Shown in pieces: positions 16,709 through 25,914 of a stretch of DNA of 64,000 bases. Below the pieces are notes generated by a model. The model saw only the letters and a program-made list of their open reading frames with translations, was not told where the DNA came from and did not search any database. A program made the translations under genes and the position numbers. Each line of letters starts with the position of its first letter. The first letter of the stretch is position 1. The stretch covers positions 171,537 through 235,536 of the forward strand of contig NZ_PNEO01000006.1 in NCBI RefSeq assembly GCF_002870125.1, written 5' to 3'. The stretch is from Burkholderia sp. WAC0059. GTDB taxonomy: Bacteria > Pseudomonadota > Gammaproteobacteria > Burkholderiales > Burkholderiaceae.

Positions 16709-18709
16709 ATGTCGACCGTCGAAGCCGGAACGCTGGCTCATGCGATCCGTTTTCTTTCCATCGATGCCATCGTGCGCGCCGGCGAAGGGCACCAGGGCGT
16801 GCCGCTCGGCATGGCCGAGATCGCCACGGCGCTGTTTACGCGCCACTTGAAATTCAATCCGGCCGATCCGGCCTGGCCCGATCGCGACCGCTTCGTGCTC
16901 TCGAACGGCCACGGCTCGATGCTGCTCTACGCGCTGCTCTATCTGACGGGCTACGAGCGCATCGGGCTCGACGCGATTCGCACGTTCCGCGAACTCGATT
17001 CGCATTGCGCCGGCCATCCGGAGCGCGATCCGCTGGCCGGCATCGAGGTGACGACGGGCCCGCTCGGCCAGGGCATCGCGAACGCGCTCGGCATGGCCGT
17101 CGCCGAGGCCTGGCTCGGCGCGAAGTTCGGCCGCGACCTCATCGATCACTACACCTGGGTTTTTGCCGGCGACGGTTGCCTGCAGGAGGGCATCGGCCAG
17201 GAGACCATTTCGCTCGCCGGGCATCTGCGGCTCGGCAGGCTGATCGTCTGCTGGGACGACAACCGGATCACCGACGACGGCAGCACGGCGCTTTCGATCA
17301 GCGAGGACGTCTGCGCGCGTTTTCGCGCGGCGCACTGGCACGTGCTCGAGGTGGACGGCCACGACGTCGAGGCCGTATCGGCGGCGATGACGATGGCGCG
17401 CGCCGATCCGCGGCCGTCGCTGATCGCCTGCCGTACCGTCATCGCGCGCGGCCTCGAACGGTTGCAGGGCGAGCGCGGCGGCCACAGCGGCAAGCTGTTC
17501 GACGACGATGCCGCGCGGGCGCGCGCGCAGCTCGGCTGGCCGTACGGGCCCTTCGAGGTGCCGGCCGACGTGCTGTCCGCCTGGCGCGGCGCCGGCCGGC
17601 GCAGTCTCGGCCGCTACCGGGACTGGCAGGCGAGGGTGGCGGCCCTGCCGGACGGCGAGCGCGCGGAGTTCGAGCGGGTGCTGGCCGGCGAGTTGCCGCG
17701 CGGCTGGCGCGAGCCGCTCGAACAGTATCGGCGGCAGGCGGCGCGCTCGGCCGAGCCCATGGCCGGCATCGTGGCGTCGGCCGAGATCAGCGACCGGCTC
17801 GTGCCGTACCTGCCCGAGCGCCTGATCGGCTGCGCTGACCTCGAAGGGCCGACCGGGCACAAGCGGCAACTGAACGCGTTCACGGCGCAGGCGCGCGGCG
17901 GCCACTACGTTCATTGCGGCGTGCGCGAGCATCTGATGGGCGCGATGGCGAACGGCATGGCCGCGCACGGCGGCGTGCGGGCCACGAGCATCACCTATCT
18001 CGCGTTTTCGGACTACGAACGGCCGGCGATGCGGATGGCCGCGTTGATGGGCCTGCCGGTGATCTTCGTATTCAGCCACGATTCGATCGGCGTGGGCCGC
18101 AACGGTCCCACGCACCAGCCGGTCGAGATCCTCGCCTCGCTGAGGGCGATGCCGACTATGCGCGTGCTGCGGCCCGCCGATGCCGTCGAGGCAGCCGAAT
18201 GCTGGGAGATCGCGCTCGAGCGTCGGGACGGGCCGAGCGCGCTCGTGTTCGCCCGTCAGGCGCTGCCGGGCGTGCGGTTCGACGATGATGCCGAGAACCG
18301 GTCGCGCCGGGGCGCCTACGTGCTGGCCCAGGCCGGAGGCGGCGAGCGGCGCGTGACGCTGCTCGCGACCGGTTCGGAAGTCGCGCTCGCCCTGCGGGCG
18401 CGCGAGCGGTTGCAGGCGCGCGGCATCGCGACGGCCGTCGTCTCGATGCCGTGCCCGGAGTTGTTCGACGAGCAGGACGCCGCATATCGCGCGGCCGTGC
18501 TCGGCGGCGCGCAGACGGTCCGCGTGGCGGTGGAGGCCGCCGTGCGCTTCGGCTGGGACCGTTATCTCGGCGAGCGGGGCGGGTTTGTCGGGATGCGCGG
18601 GTTCGGCGCGTCGGGGCCGGCCGAGGCGCTCTACGAGCGCTTCGGCATCACGCCCGCGCGCGTCGAGGAAGAGGCTATGCGTCTGCTGTCCGGCGACAGC
18701 CGCGCCTGA
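16709..18709 (+). CDS. Transketolase, full-length, with altered substrate pocket
   Basis: 666 residues from ATG 16709 (CGGAG at 16696-16700); the frame is open much further upstream but only as a shadow of the MFS gene. All ThDP elements are present: GDGCLQEG, the activating Glu407 (E. coli Glu411), and His residues in GEGHQG, NGHGS and AGHPE. In the pocket, E. coli Asp469 becomes Asn465 (GRNGPTHQP), and Ser385 becomes Pro381. The Arg358 region reads VASAEIS with no Arg. Arg520 is kept as Arg516. The numbering comes from alignment by eye with a constant offset of four. The losses suggest an acceptor or donor that is not a normal sugar phosphate. It is the last gene of the operon. Confidence 0.88.
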   Translation: MSTVEAGTLAHAIRFLSIDAIVRAGEGHQGVPLGMAEIATALFTRHLKFNPADPAWPDRDRFVLSNGHGSMLLYALLYLTGYERIGLDAIRTFRELDSHCAGHPERDPLAGIEVTTGPLGQGIANALGMAVAEAWLGAKFGRDLIDHYTWVFAGDGCLQEGIGQETISLAGHLRLGRLIVCWDDNRITDDGSTALSISEDVCARFRAAHWHVLEVDGHDVEAVSAAMTMARADPRPSLIACRTVIARGLERLQGERGGHSGKLFDDDAARARAQLGWPYGPFEVPADVLSAWRGAGRRSLGRYRDWQARVAALPDGERAEFERVLAGELPRGWREPLEQYRRQAARSAEPMAGIVASAEISDRLVPYLPERLIGCADLEGPTGHKRQLNAFTAQARGGHYVHCGVREHLMGAMANGMAAHGGVRATSITYLAFSDYERPAMRMAALMGLPVIFVFSHDSIGVGRNGPTHQPVEILASLRAMPTMRVLRPADAVEAAECWEIALERRDGPSALVFARQALPGVRFDDDAENRSRRGAYVLAQAGGGERRVTLLATGSEVALALRARERLQARGIATAVVSMPCPELFDEQDAAYRAAVLGGAQTVRVAVEAAVRFGWDRYLGERGGFVGMRGFGASGPAEALYERFGITPARVEEEAMRLLSGDSRA

Positions 18710-18777
18710 CGCGCGACGAGCGCCGGTGCGCGGGGTTCGTCCGGCCTGCCGCCGGCCTGTCAGTCACCGTCGGTTCG

Positions 18778-20010
18778 TCAGCGGACCCGGTGGATGTCGT
18801 GCGTCACGAAGCCGGCGTCGTTGGTCGGCATCTCGAGCCAGTCCTCCTGGGCGAGCGTCTGGCGGATGTCTTTCAGGCCCGTCGCCCAGTGGTCGCGCAT
18901 GGTCGAAACGCCGAACTGGTAATCCTTGTAGTGCCCCTCGTACGGCTTGTGGTTATAGATGAGGTGCAGCACGTTGTAGCGGTGGCCGTTCGCGATGTTC
19001 GCCGCCGCCTTGCACCACGGGTCGTTCGCGCGGACGTCCTCCGGCACCTTGTCGAGCACGTGCCGCAGCACGTTGCGAAAGTGCTGGCTGCGCTGGAGCG
19101 TGTCGGTGACGAAGCGCGTGCGGCTCGAATACTGGATGTCCTTGATGCGCGCGGTCACGTCCGTGATGTTGTCCGGCACCGGACCGCGTGCGCTCCAGAG
19201 ATCGACCTGGAACACGAGCGAGTCCTTCTGCGGCGTGGCGCGCAGCACCTCCTGGAGCGGCGTGTTCGAGACCACGCCGCCGTCCCAGTAATACTCGCCG
19301 TCGATCTCGACGGGCGCGAACGCGGGCGGCAGCGCGCCCGAGGCCATGAAGTGCTCGGGCCGCAGCGCGATCTTCGTGTTGTCGAAGTAGGCGAAGTTGC
19401 CGGTCGCGACGTTGACCGCGCCGACCGAGACGCGGATGCCGCCGGAATTGATGCGGTCGAAGTCGCACAGGCGCAGCAGCGTGGACTTGAGCTGCGAGGT
19501 GTCGTACCAGCTCGCCGTGTCCGGTTCGCCCGCGAGCCACGGCAGCGGCGTCGGAAAGCGCGGCGCGAAGAAGCCGTGCTGCCCCTGCAGGACGGCGCCC
19601 GTCGCCTGCAGGCCCGTGAACAGCTTGCGGATTTCGGCGTGGGCGTTGAAGAGGGTGTGCTCGAGCGCGGCCGGCAGCGGCGGCGACCAGGCCGGGCGGC
19701 AGATCGTCTCCCAGAACTGCTGGAGTCGCTGCATCCGGACGGCCGGCGCGTTGCCCGCGATGATCGCCGTGTTCAGCGCGCCGATCGAGATGCCCGCTAT
19801 CCAGTTCGGTTCGACGCCGGCCTCGTGGAGGCCCTCGAACACGCCGGCCTGATAGGCGCCGAGCGCGCCGCCGCCCTGCAGCACGAGCGCGATCGTTTCG
19901 TAGGGCGGCACCTTCAGGCGCCTGGGGCGCGGTGCCGATTGCGCGCCGGGCGCGGCGCCCAGTTCGGCCGTATCGTCGAGCTGGCGCTCGGTGGGAGCGT
20001 GAGGCTTCAT
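18778..20010 (-). CDS. Patatin-like phospholipase family protein
   Basis: 410 residues. The catalytic pair is visible: nucleophile Ser in GISIG (about residue 73), the oxyanion loop LQGGGALGAYQ (about 44-54), and the catalytic Asp in YWDGGVVSNTP (about 220). The C-terminal half resembles the DUF3734 extension common to this subgroup. Such proteins accompany acetoacetate decarboxylase and 3-hydroxybutyrate dehydrogenase in many Burkholderiales and pseudomonads, where a role in polyhydroxybutyrate or lipid turnover is suspected but unproven. It follows the decarboxylase gene by 48 bases on the same strand. No signal peptide is seen, so it is probably cytoplasmic. Confidence 0.85.
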   Translation of the reverse strand: MKPHAPTERQLDDTAELGAAPGAQSAPRPRRLKVPPYETIALVLQGGGALGAYQAGVFEGLHEAGVEPNWIAGISIGALNTAIIAGNAPAVRMQRLQQFWETICRPAWSPPLPAALEHTLFNAHAEIRKLFTGLQATGAVLQGQHGFFAPRFPTPLPWLAGEPDTASWYDTSQLKSTLLRLCDFDRINSGGIRVSVGAVNVATGNFAYFDNTKIALRPEHFMASGALPPAFAPVEIDGEYYWDGGVVSNTPLQEVLRATPQKDSLVFQVDLWSARGPVPDNITDVTARIKDIQYSSRTRFVTDTLQRSQHFRNVLRHVLDKVPEDVRANDPWCKAAANIANGHRYNVLHLIYNHKPYEGHYKDYQFGVSTMRDHWATGLKDIRQTLAQEDWLEMPTNDAGFVTHDIHRVR

Positions 20011-20058
20011 GGCGTGTCCTTTTGTGTGCCCGTTGCGCGCGCGCCGCGGGCCGAGGCT

Positions 20059-20796
20059 TTACGCGAGGTAATCGAAGACGACTTCGCCGAGCGCGAGCGT
20101 GAGGTCGGCCACGATGTGCCGTGCCTCGACGACTTCGAGCACCGGTAGCTGCGCGACGGGCGCGAGCGCGTGCTGGGCCAGTTCGATCGACGCGGGGCCC
20201 GACCACGCGCCCTTCATCTCGATGTCTTCGAGGCGGTAGCGGACGAGTTCGCAGATGCGCGGCGTGCCGTCCACGTGCGGCACGATCTTCAGCAGGAAGT
20301 TGGGCGCCTCGAGGCGGCGCTTCTGTTCCGCGATGTCGAGCGTGCGGTGCTTGTAGCCCATCGTGCCCGTCGCTACGCGCACGGGACCGTAGTCGAGCGT
20401 GCCGATCAGCGTGTCGGTGTGCACCTCGAGCGTCGGCTTGGCGAGCTTCTTCGGGAAGCCCCAGAGTTCGCGGCCGCCCGCGATCGGCGGGTGGTCGTCG
20501 AGGAACATCTGCAGCGTGTAGCTGCCGGCCACGCCGTCGTAGGACACCGGGATGACCTGGCCGCTCTCGGTGTAGTCGCCGAAGCCGGTAGAGTCGCGCA
20601 TGCGGATGAACTCGTAATGCACGAGCGGCTGGTCGACCTGGAGCGGCGCGGGCACCACTTCGCGCAGGCGGTCCATGTCGGTCCGGTAGGTGATGATGAG
20701 AAATTCGCGATCGACGAAGCGGTAGGGGCCGATGGGGAAGGCCGGGCTCGTCAGCGGCATGGCGAATGCCTTTTCCCGCACGCTCTGGATGTCCAT
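20059..20796 (-). CDS. adc: Acetoacetate decarboxylase
   Basis: 245 residues from ATG 20796, the usual length; the frame is open further upstream but without family sequence. The Schiff-base motif is present in [13 protein letters not shown]: adjacent lysines where the first forms the imine with acetoacetate and the second lowers its pKa. [12 protein letters not shown] is a further family block. The enzyme turns acetoacetate into acetone and CO2, linking it to ketone-body or polyhydroxybutyrate turnover. It is the first gene of a unit with the patatin-like protein. No 3-hydroxybutyrate dehydrogenase of the usual type adjoins it. Confidence 0.9.
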   Translation of the reverse strand: MDIQSVREKAFAMPLTSPAFPIGPYRFVDREFLIITYRTDMDRLREVVPAPLQVDQPLVHYEFIRMRDSTGFGDYTESGQVIPVSYDGVAGSYTLQMFLDDHPPIAGGRELWGFPKKLAKPTLEVHTDTLIGTLDYGPVRVATGTMGYKHRTLDIAEQKRRLEAPNFLLKIVPHVDGTPRICELVRYRLEDIEMKGAWSGPASIELAQHALAPVAQLPVLEVVEARHIVADLTLALGEVVFDYLA

Positions 20797-21279
20797 GTCT
20801 GTCTGCACCTGTGGAAATCGGTTGTGGAAATAACGATCCCGAACAGCATTCCCGACATCGGGACGGCGAACGACCTCGGCTCGCCGCGTCAGCCGCATTT
20901 GAACACAGGCCGGTGTTGCGCCGCAGGATAACGGGCAGGGACGGATGGCCGGGCGGAATGGGGATGGCACGCGACCGACAGCGTTTCGTCAGCCGGAGAA
21001 AAGGGCGCGGCGCGGGCTCGGCCGGAAAGCGGGGACGGCGGGGGCCGACCGGCCGACCGGAAAATCGCGTGGAGTCCTCGCAAAACAAGGCTCGGGCGGG
21101 ATTCGGGCGGCGCGGCCGGCGGGGCCTCGCACCGCCCGCGCGGCGCGGGTTCCGCCTGTCGTTTGCATGACGGCGGCGCCGGAATTCGCAATGTCTTATT
21201 GCCCGAATTGCAGGTGGGGCGAGGCAGGTCGCCGGCCGGCGGCGGTGTTTCTCCGCGTCGGCCGGGCGAGAGGGACGGA
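20797..21279. other. Intergenic region, 483 bases
   Basis: Lies between the SDR end and the acetoacetate decarboxylase start, both on the minus strand, so it should contain the decarboxylase promoter. The sequence is very GC-rich and I see no gene, no strong promoter and no clear terminator. Confidence 0.4.
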
Positions 21280-22137
21280 TCAGGCTTCGTCGGCGGGGAA
21301 GTCCGCGGCGGCCGAAACCTCGGCCCAGCCGTCGAAGTCGCGCTTGAGCGCTTCGAGCTTGTTGCGTGCGCCCGCGAGCGCGGGCTTGCCGAGCAGAAGA
21401 CGCAGCGGCGGATTCGCGCTTTCGACCGTCTCCACGATGGCCTGCGCGGCGCGCACCGGGTCGCCGGGCTGCTTGCCGCTGTAGCCGCGGATCATGTCGG
21501 TGCGGGCCTTCGCGGTCGAGGCGTAGTCGTCGATCGTCTGCGGCGCCTGGTTGGCCGAGCGGCCGGCCCAGTCGGTGCGGAACGGGCCCGGCTCGACGAG
21601 CAGCACCTTCAGGCCGATCGGCGCGAGTTCCTGCGAGAGCGATTCCGAGAGCGCCTCGACGGCGAACTTGGTCGCGTTGTAGAAGGAAAGCGCCGGGAAC
21701 GCGGCGATGCCGCCGACCGACGAGATGTTCACGATCGTGCCGGACTTGCGCTTGCGCATGTCGGGCAGGACCGCGCGCGTCATGTCGGCGAGTCCCCAGA
21801 AGTTGATCTCGAACATCTTGCGGACTTCCTCGGCCTCGCTTTCCTCGAACGAGCCGAAGTAGCCGATGCCGGCGTTGTTGACGAGCACGTCGATGCGGCC
21901 GAATTTGGCGAGCGTCTCGCGCACGGCGGACTGCACCTGGGCCGGCTTCGTGACGTCGAGTTCGAGCGCGAGCGCGTGGCTCTCGTGGCCCTTGACGAGG
22001 TCGACGAGCGTGGCCGGGTTGCGCGCCGTGACGACGGTCGGGTAGCCGAGGCTCAGCGTCTTTTGCGCGAGTTCGCGGCCGAAGCCGGTCGAGCAGCCGG
22101 TGATGAACCAGACGGGGCGTTGGGATTGGTCAGCCAT
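21280..22137 (-). CDS. Short-chain dehydrogenase/reductase
   Basis: 285 residues from ATG 22137, preceded by AAGGAGCAAAGAAG; an upstream in-frame ATG is less favoured. It shows the classical SDR features: TGCSTGFG near residue 14 for the nucleotide, NNAG near 90, and the catalytic YNATK (about 156-160) after NISSVGG. The extended C-terminus with a LLLGKPAL block is found in a large group of uncharacterised SDRs that also includes the product at 33522. The substrate is unknown. It stands alone between the ABC exporter and the decarboxylase unit. Confidence 0.85.
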   Translation of the reverse strand: MADQSQRPVWFITGCSTGFGRELAQKTLSLGYPTVVTARNPATLVDLVKGHESHALALELDVTKPAQVQSAVRETLAKFGRIDVLVNNAGIGYFGSFEESEAEEVRKMFEINFWGLADMTRAVLPDMRKRKSGTIVNISSVGGIAAFPALSFYNATKFAVEALSESLSQELAPIGLKVLLVEPGPFRTDWAGRSANQAPQTIDDYASTAKARTDMIRGYSGKQPGDPVRAAQAIVETVESANPPLRLLLGKPALAGARNKLEALKRDFDGWAEVSAAADFPADEA

Positions 22138-22324
22138 CTTCTTTGCTCCTTGCGAAAGTTGAGGCGGGGTGAAGCGCATCGCATGTCGCGCTGGCGTACC
22201 AGCGAGGCATGCCGGCGCGGACGATGCGCGGTGTTGACGGAAGCCGGCGAAGCCGACGGAAGCCGATGAAGCGGCCGGGCGGCGGCGCGGCGCGCCGTGC
22301 TGCTCCGTCCGGGCCGCGTTCGGG

Positions 22325-24082
22325 TCAGGCGATGCGCCGCAGGTCGGCCTCGATTTCGTGCAGCCGGCCGTTCTCGTAGCGCAGCACCCGGTCGGCGATG
22401 CGCGCGGTCGATTCGCGATGGGTAATGACGATGCAGGTCCGGCCTTCGAGCAGCGGCTCGATTCGTTCGAGCACGTTGCGCTCGGTCTCGACGTCGAGCG
22501 CGGAGGTCGTCTCGTCGAGCACGACGATGGGCGCGTCCGAGAGCAGGGCGCGCGCGAGCGCCACGCGCTGCCGCTGGCCGCCCGAGAGCTTCGCGCCGCG
22601 CTCGCCGACCTGCGTTTCATAGCCGTGCGGCAGCGCCGCGATGAACGCGTCGGCGCAGGCTGCGTACGCGGCCCGCTCGACTTCGGCGGCCGTGGCGCCG
22701 GGTCGCCCGTAGGCGATGTTCTCGAACACGCTGCGGTGGAACAGGTCGGGCTGCTGCGGCGCGAGCGCGATCGAGGTGCGCAGCGCATGCAGCGAGATTT
22801 CGCGCGCGTCGACGCCGTCGATCACGATGTGGCCCTGCTGCGGCTCGTAAAGCCGCTGCAATAGCTTCACGAGCGTCGACTTGCCGGAGCCGCTTTCGCC
22901 GAGGATGGCGACCGTCTCGCCGGCGCGAATGCGCAGGGACAGGTCGCGGCAGACCGGCGCCGTGGCGCCCGGATAGGCGAACGAGACGTGCTCGAACGCG
23001 ATCTCGCCGCGCGTCGGCTTCGCACCGCCCGCGCCGCTCGCGCTCGGCGGCGCTTCCCCGATGGCCTCGGCCTCCTCGTCGCGGATGGCGACGGCGTCCG
23101 AGGTGTCGTCGATGCCCCGTTGCAGCATGCGGATGTTGTCGCCCACGTTCTTGAGGTAGCTGCTCATGAGCAGGAACGACGTGATGGCGAAGGCGACGTC
23201 GCCGGGGCCGGCCCGGCCGTGCGTCCAGGCGCGCAGCATCGCGCCCGAGAGCCCGGCGAGCAGCGTCAGCAGAAAGAAGTTCTGCAGCAGGCCGATGTTG
23301 ATGAAGCGGCGCCACGTCGTCAGCACCGCGGCGCGCCATTCGGCCGTCGCCCCGGCGACGCGCGTCGCCTCGCGCGCTTCGGCGGCGAAGCTCTTCACGG
23401 TGGCGTTGGCGGTGATCGAGTCGGCCAGCATGCCGCTCAGCGCCGCGTCGCGCGCGTTCGAGCGCAGGTTGGCGGGCCGCACGTAGCGGATCGTCAGGAC
23501 GGCGTTGACGGCGAGAAAAAGGATGACGATGGCGAGCGCGAGCACGCCGGCGAGCGGCTCGCGCCAGAAGATCATCGCGCACAGGCCGAACAGCACGACG
23601 AAGGCGGGCACGAACCAGCCCGTGACGGCGTCGGTCACGGCGTCGTAGCCCCACATCGCGCGCACCACGCGCCGGATCGTCTCGCCGGCGAGGCGCGCGT
23701 TGTGCCACTCCGAAGGCGCGGCCTGCACCTTCGCGAAGACCTCGTTGTTCATCGCCTCCATGTTGTAGGCGGACATGCGCGCCCAGAGCCGGTAGGTGGC
23801 GTTGCGGGCGACGACGTAGCCGGCGAAGAGCCCGACGAAGAGGCGCCAGGCGCGCCAGGCCGACGCGCTGCCGTGGGCGTGCGCGGCCACGGTCGCGATG
23901 AGGCGCGAGGAGGCGACGGGCAGGCACAGGTCGAGCCCGGTCCAGACGAGCGTGAGCGCGCAGGCGACGGCGAACGCGACGCGGTGGCGCATCCAGTACC
24001 CGGCGATGAACCGGAGCACCTGGGCGTTGGTGACGGGGGCCGTTCCGCCCTGCGGGCGGCGGCGTTTGAGAGCAGCTTGCAT
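22325..24082 (-). CDS. ABC transporter, fused permease and ATPase (exporter type)
   Basis: 585 residues: an N-terminal six-helix transmembrane domain (about 20-310) and a C-terminal nucleotide-binding domain. The Walker A GESGSGKST, signature LSGGQRQRVALARALL and Walker B IVVLDETTSALD with a following His-switch region (CIVITHRES) are all intact. As a half-transporter it should work as a homodimer, exporting a lipid, peptide or drug. No partner half-transporter lies nearby, and a 137-base gap separates it from the alcohol dehydrogenase. The substrate cannot be inferred. Confidence 0.87.
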   Translation of the reverse strand: MQAALKRRRPQGGTAPVTNAQVLRFIAGYWMRHRVAFAVACALTLVWTGLDLCLPVASSRLIATVAAHAHGSASAWRAWRLFVGLFAGYVVARNATYRLWARMSAYNMEAMNNEVFAKVQAAPSEWHNARLAGETIRRVVRAMWGYDAVTDAVTGWFVPAFVVLFGLCAMIFWREPLAGVLALAIVILFLAVNAVLTIRYVRPANLRSNARDAALSGMLADSITANATVKSFAAEAREATRVAGATAEWRAAVLTTWRRFINIGLLQNFFLLTLLAGLSGAMLRAWTHGRAGPGDVAFAITSFLLMSSYLKNVGDNIRMLQRGIDDTSDAVAIRDEEAEAIGEAPPSASGAGGAKPTRGEIAFEHVSFAYPGATAPVCRDLSLRIRAGETVAILGESGSGKSTLVKLLQRLYEPQQGHIVIDGVDAREISLHALRTSIALAPQQPDLFHRSVFENIAYGRPGATAAEVERAAYAACADAFIAALPHGYETQVGERGAKLSGGQRQRVALARALLSDAPIVVLDETTSALDVETERNVLERIEPLLEGRTCIVITHRESTARIADRVLRYENGRLHEIEADLRRIA

Positions 24083-24219
24083 GAAGGTGTCGTGGCTGCG
24101 CGGAACGGGCCGGAAGCCCGCGCGGGGCGGGCGGTCGGCAAAAAAGACGACGCGACGGCGACGGCGGCCGGCGGGGCCGGCCGCGCGTCCTTGCCGGCGT
24201 TCCGGCTGCTTTCAGCTCG

Positions 24220-25278
24220 TCAGGCGGCGGCCTTCAGCGAGGCCATGTCGATGACGAAGCGGTACTTGACGTCGCTCTTGAGCATGCGGCTGTAGGCTTC
24301 CTCGATGTCCTGCATGCGGATCGCCTCGATGTCGGACGTGATGCCGTGCTTCGCGCAGAAGTCGAGCATTTCCTGCGTTTCCGCGATGCCGCCGATGAGC
24401 GAGCCGGCGAGCGAGCGGCGCTTGAAGATGAACGGCGCGACCGACGGCGACGGGTGCGGCGTGGAGGGCAGGCCGACCAGCGTCATCGTGCCGTCGAGCT
24501 TGAGCAGTCCGATGAACGCGTCGAGGTCCTGCGGCGCGGCCACGGTGTTCAGGATGAAGTCGAGCGAGCCGGCGTACTTGGCCATCTCGTCGGCGTTGCG
24601 CGACACCACTACCTCGTCGGCGCCAAGCGCATGCGCGGCTTCGCGCTTGTTCGCCGAAGTCGTAAACGCGACGACGTGCGCGCCGAGCGCGTGGGCGAGC
24701 TTGATGCCCATGTGGCCGAGGCCGCCGATGCCGACGACGCCGACCTTCATGCCCGGTCCCACTTTCCAGTGGCGCAGCGGCGACCACGTCGTGATGCCGG
24801 CGCAGAGCAACGGGGCGACGGCCGCGAGGTCCTTCTCGTCGTGCGTGACGGAGAGCACGAAATGTTCGTCGACGACGATCGCGGTCGAATAGCCGCCGTA
24901 GGTGTTTTCGGAGCCGCCGAAGATGCTGCCGTTATAGGTGCCGATGAAGCCCTTGTCGCAATACTGTTCGAAGCCGCCCTCGCAGGACGGGCAACCGCGG
25001 CAGCTATCGACCATACAGCCGACGCCGACGAGCGCGCCGGTCTTGAACTTCGTCACGGACGAGCCCACGGCGGTGACGCGCCCGACGATCTCGTGGCCCG
25101 CCACGCTCGGATACAGGATGCCCGGCCATTCGCCGCGCACCGTGTGCAGGTCGGAGTGACAAACGCCGCAGTACAGGATGTCGATGGCGACGTCGTGAGG
25201 ACCGGGCTCGCGGCGCTCGATCGTCATCGGCCCGAGCGGCGTGCTGGGGGATTGAGCGGCATAGGCTTTCGTTTGCAT
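24220..25278 (-). CDS. Zinc-dependent alcohol dehydrogenase, cinnamyl-alcohol/YahK type
   Basis: 352 residues from ATG 25278; the frame continues upstream but without family sequence. Catalytic zinc ligands are in CGVCHSD (C37) and GHEIVGRV (H62, E63). Structural zinc ligands are in CRGCPSCEGGFEQYC (about 92-106). The Rossmann motif GIGGLGHMGIKLA lies near 180. Family members reduce aldehydes or oxidise primary alcohols with NADP(H). It is divergent from the pao aldehyde dehydrogenase operon, so both may detoxify aldehydes, one by reduction and the other by oxidation. Its leader DNA holds three consecutive hairpins. Confidence 0.88.
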   Translation of the reverse strand: MQTKAYAAQSPSTPLGPMTIERREPGPHDVAIDILYCGVCHSDLHTVRGEWPGILYPSVAGHEIVGRVTAVGSSVTKFKTGALVGVGCMVDSCRGCPSCEGGFEQYCDKGFIGTYNGSIFGGSENTYGGYSTAIVVDEHFVLSVTHDEKDLAAVAPLLCAGITTWSPLRHWKVGPGMKVGVVGIGGLGHMGIKLAHALGAHVVAFTTSANKREAAHALGADEVVVSRNADEMAKYAGSLDFILNTVAAPQDLDAFIGLLKLDGTMTLVGLPSTPHPSPSVAPFIFKRRSLAGSLIGGIAETQEMLDFCAKHGITSDIEAIRMQDIEEAYSRMLKSDVKYRFVIDMASLKAAA

Positions 25279-25914
25279 AGAGGTTCCTGACTTTACAAGG
25301 GTGTCGACAGTCGGCGGGTGCGGGCGGCGCTGCGGCCGCCCGCCGTGCCCGATACCGCGGGGTATCGGCGCCGTGCCGTGTCCCGAGGGCACGGCACGGC
25401 GAGCCGGCGGCGCAGCGCGTGAAGGAAGGTCTTCGGATGACGGCGCCGGCTCGCGCGAACGTCCGTTGAACGGAACGGCGCTTGCGCAGCCCCTTCATTC
25501 TAGGTGATCGGTCCGCGTTTTAAATTACCGCGGCGTCACAGACAAAATTTACCGTTTGTGAACAATGACGGCGCCCGGACACGGCTGTCGCAATGTAAAC
25601 CACAACAATAACCCGAACTTTTAAGCTTTCTCTAAATCACTGTTGATGATTGCGGTATCAAATGAGCTGGCCGATGCGGCACATGTCGCCCTATCATCGG
25701 ATGCGCTACTCGCGGCACGGTCCGGCCGCGGGGACGCACGGGGAGGCGCGCGACGCGATTGTCGCCCGGTTTTCGCACAGTGTCGCGCAGTTGTCGCATG
25801 CGTCCGGAAGACGCCGTCCGGCGGGTATTCCGGTCCGGGGCCGGCGAGACGCGCAACCGGACATTCGCCCGGATTCCATTCACCGGGGCGATTTTCATTC
25901 GAGGTGGTCCACAC
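25279..25914. other. Divergent intergenic region between alcohol dehydrogenase and pao operon, 636 bases
   Basis: The left part (25321-25400) has three hairpins in a row. The middle (25500-25680) is AT-rich and probably contains the divergent promoters; an imperfect inverted repeat CACAGACAAA...TTTGTGAAC spans about 25538-25562. I find no credible small gene: the open frames there have shadow-like Arg-rich composition. Confidence 0.45.
25321..25400. repeat. Three tandem hairpins
   Basis: Arm pairs are 25321-25328/25335-25342 (CGGGCGGC), 25349-25356/25361-25368 (CCGATACC) and 25370-25380/25390-25400 (GCCGTGCCGTG). All arms are exact complements with loops of 6, 4 and 9 bases. No T-run follows on either strand, so they are not ordinary terminators. 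They lie in the expected 5' leader of the alcohol dehydrogenase. Confidence 0.6.

Noticed and set aside
25370..25400. Intrinsic terminator
   Set aside because: The stem is strong but no T-run follows on either strand, and no gene ends nearby.
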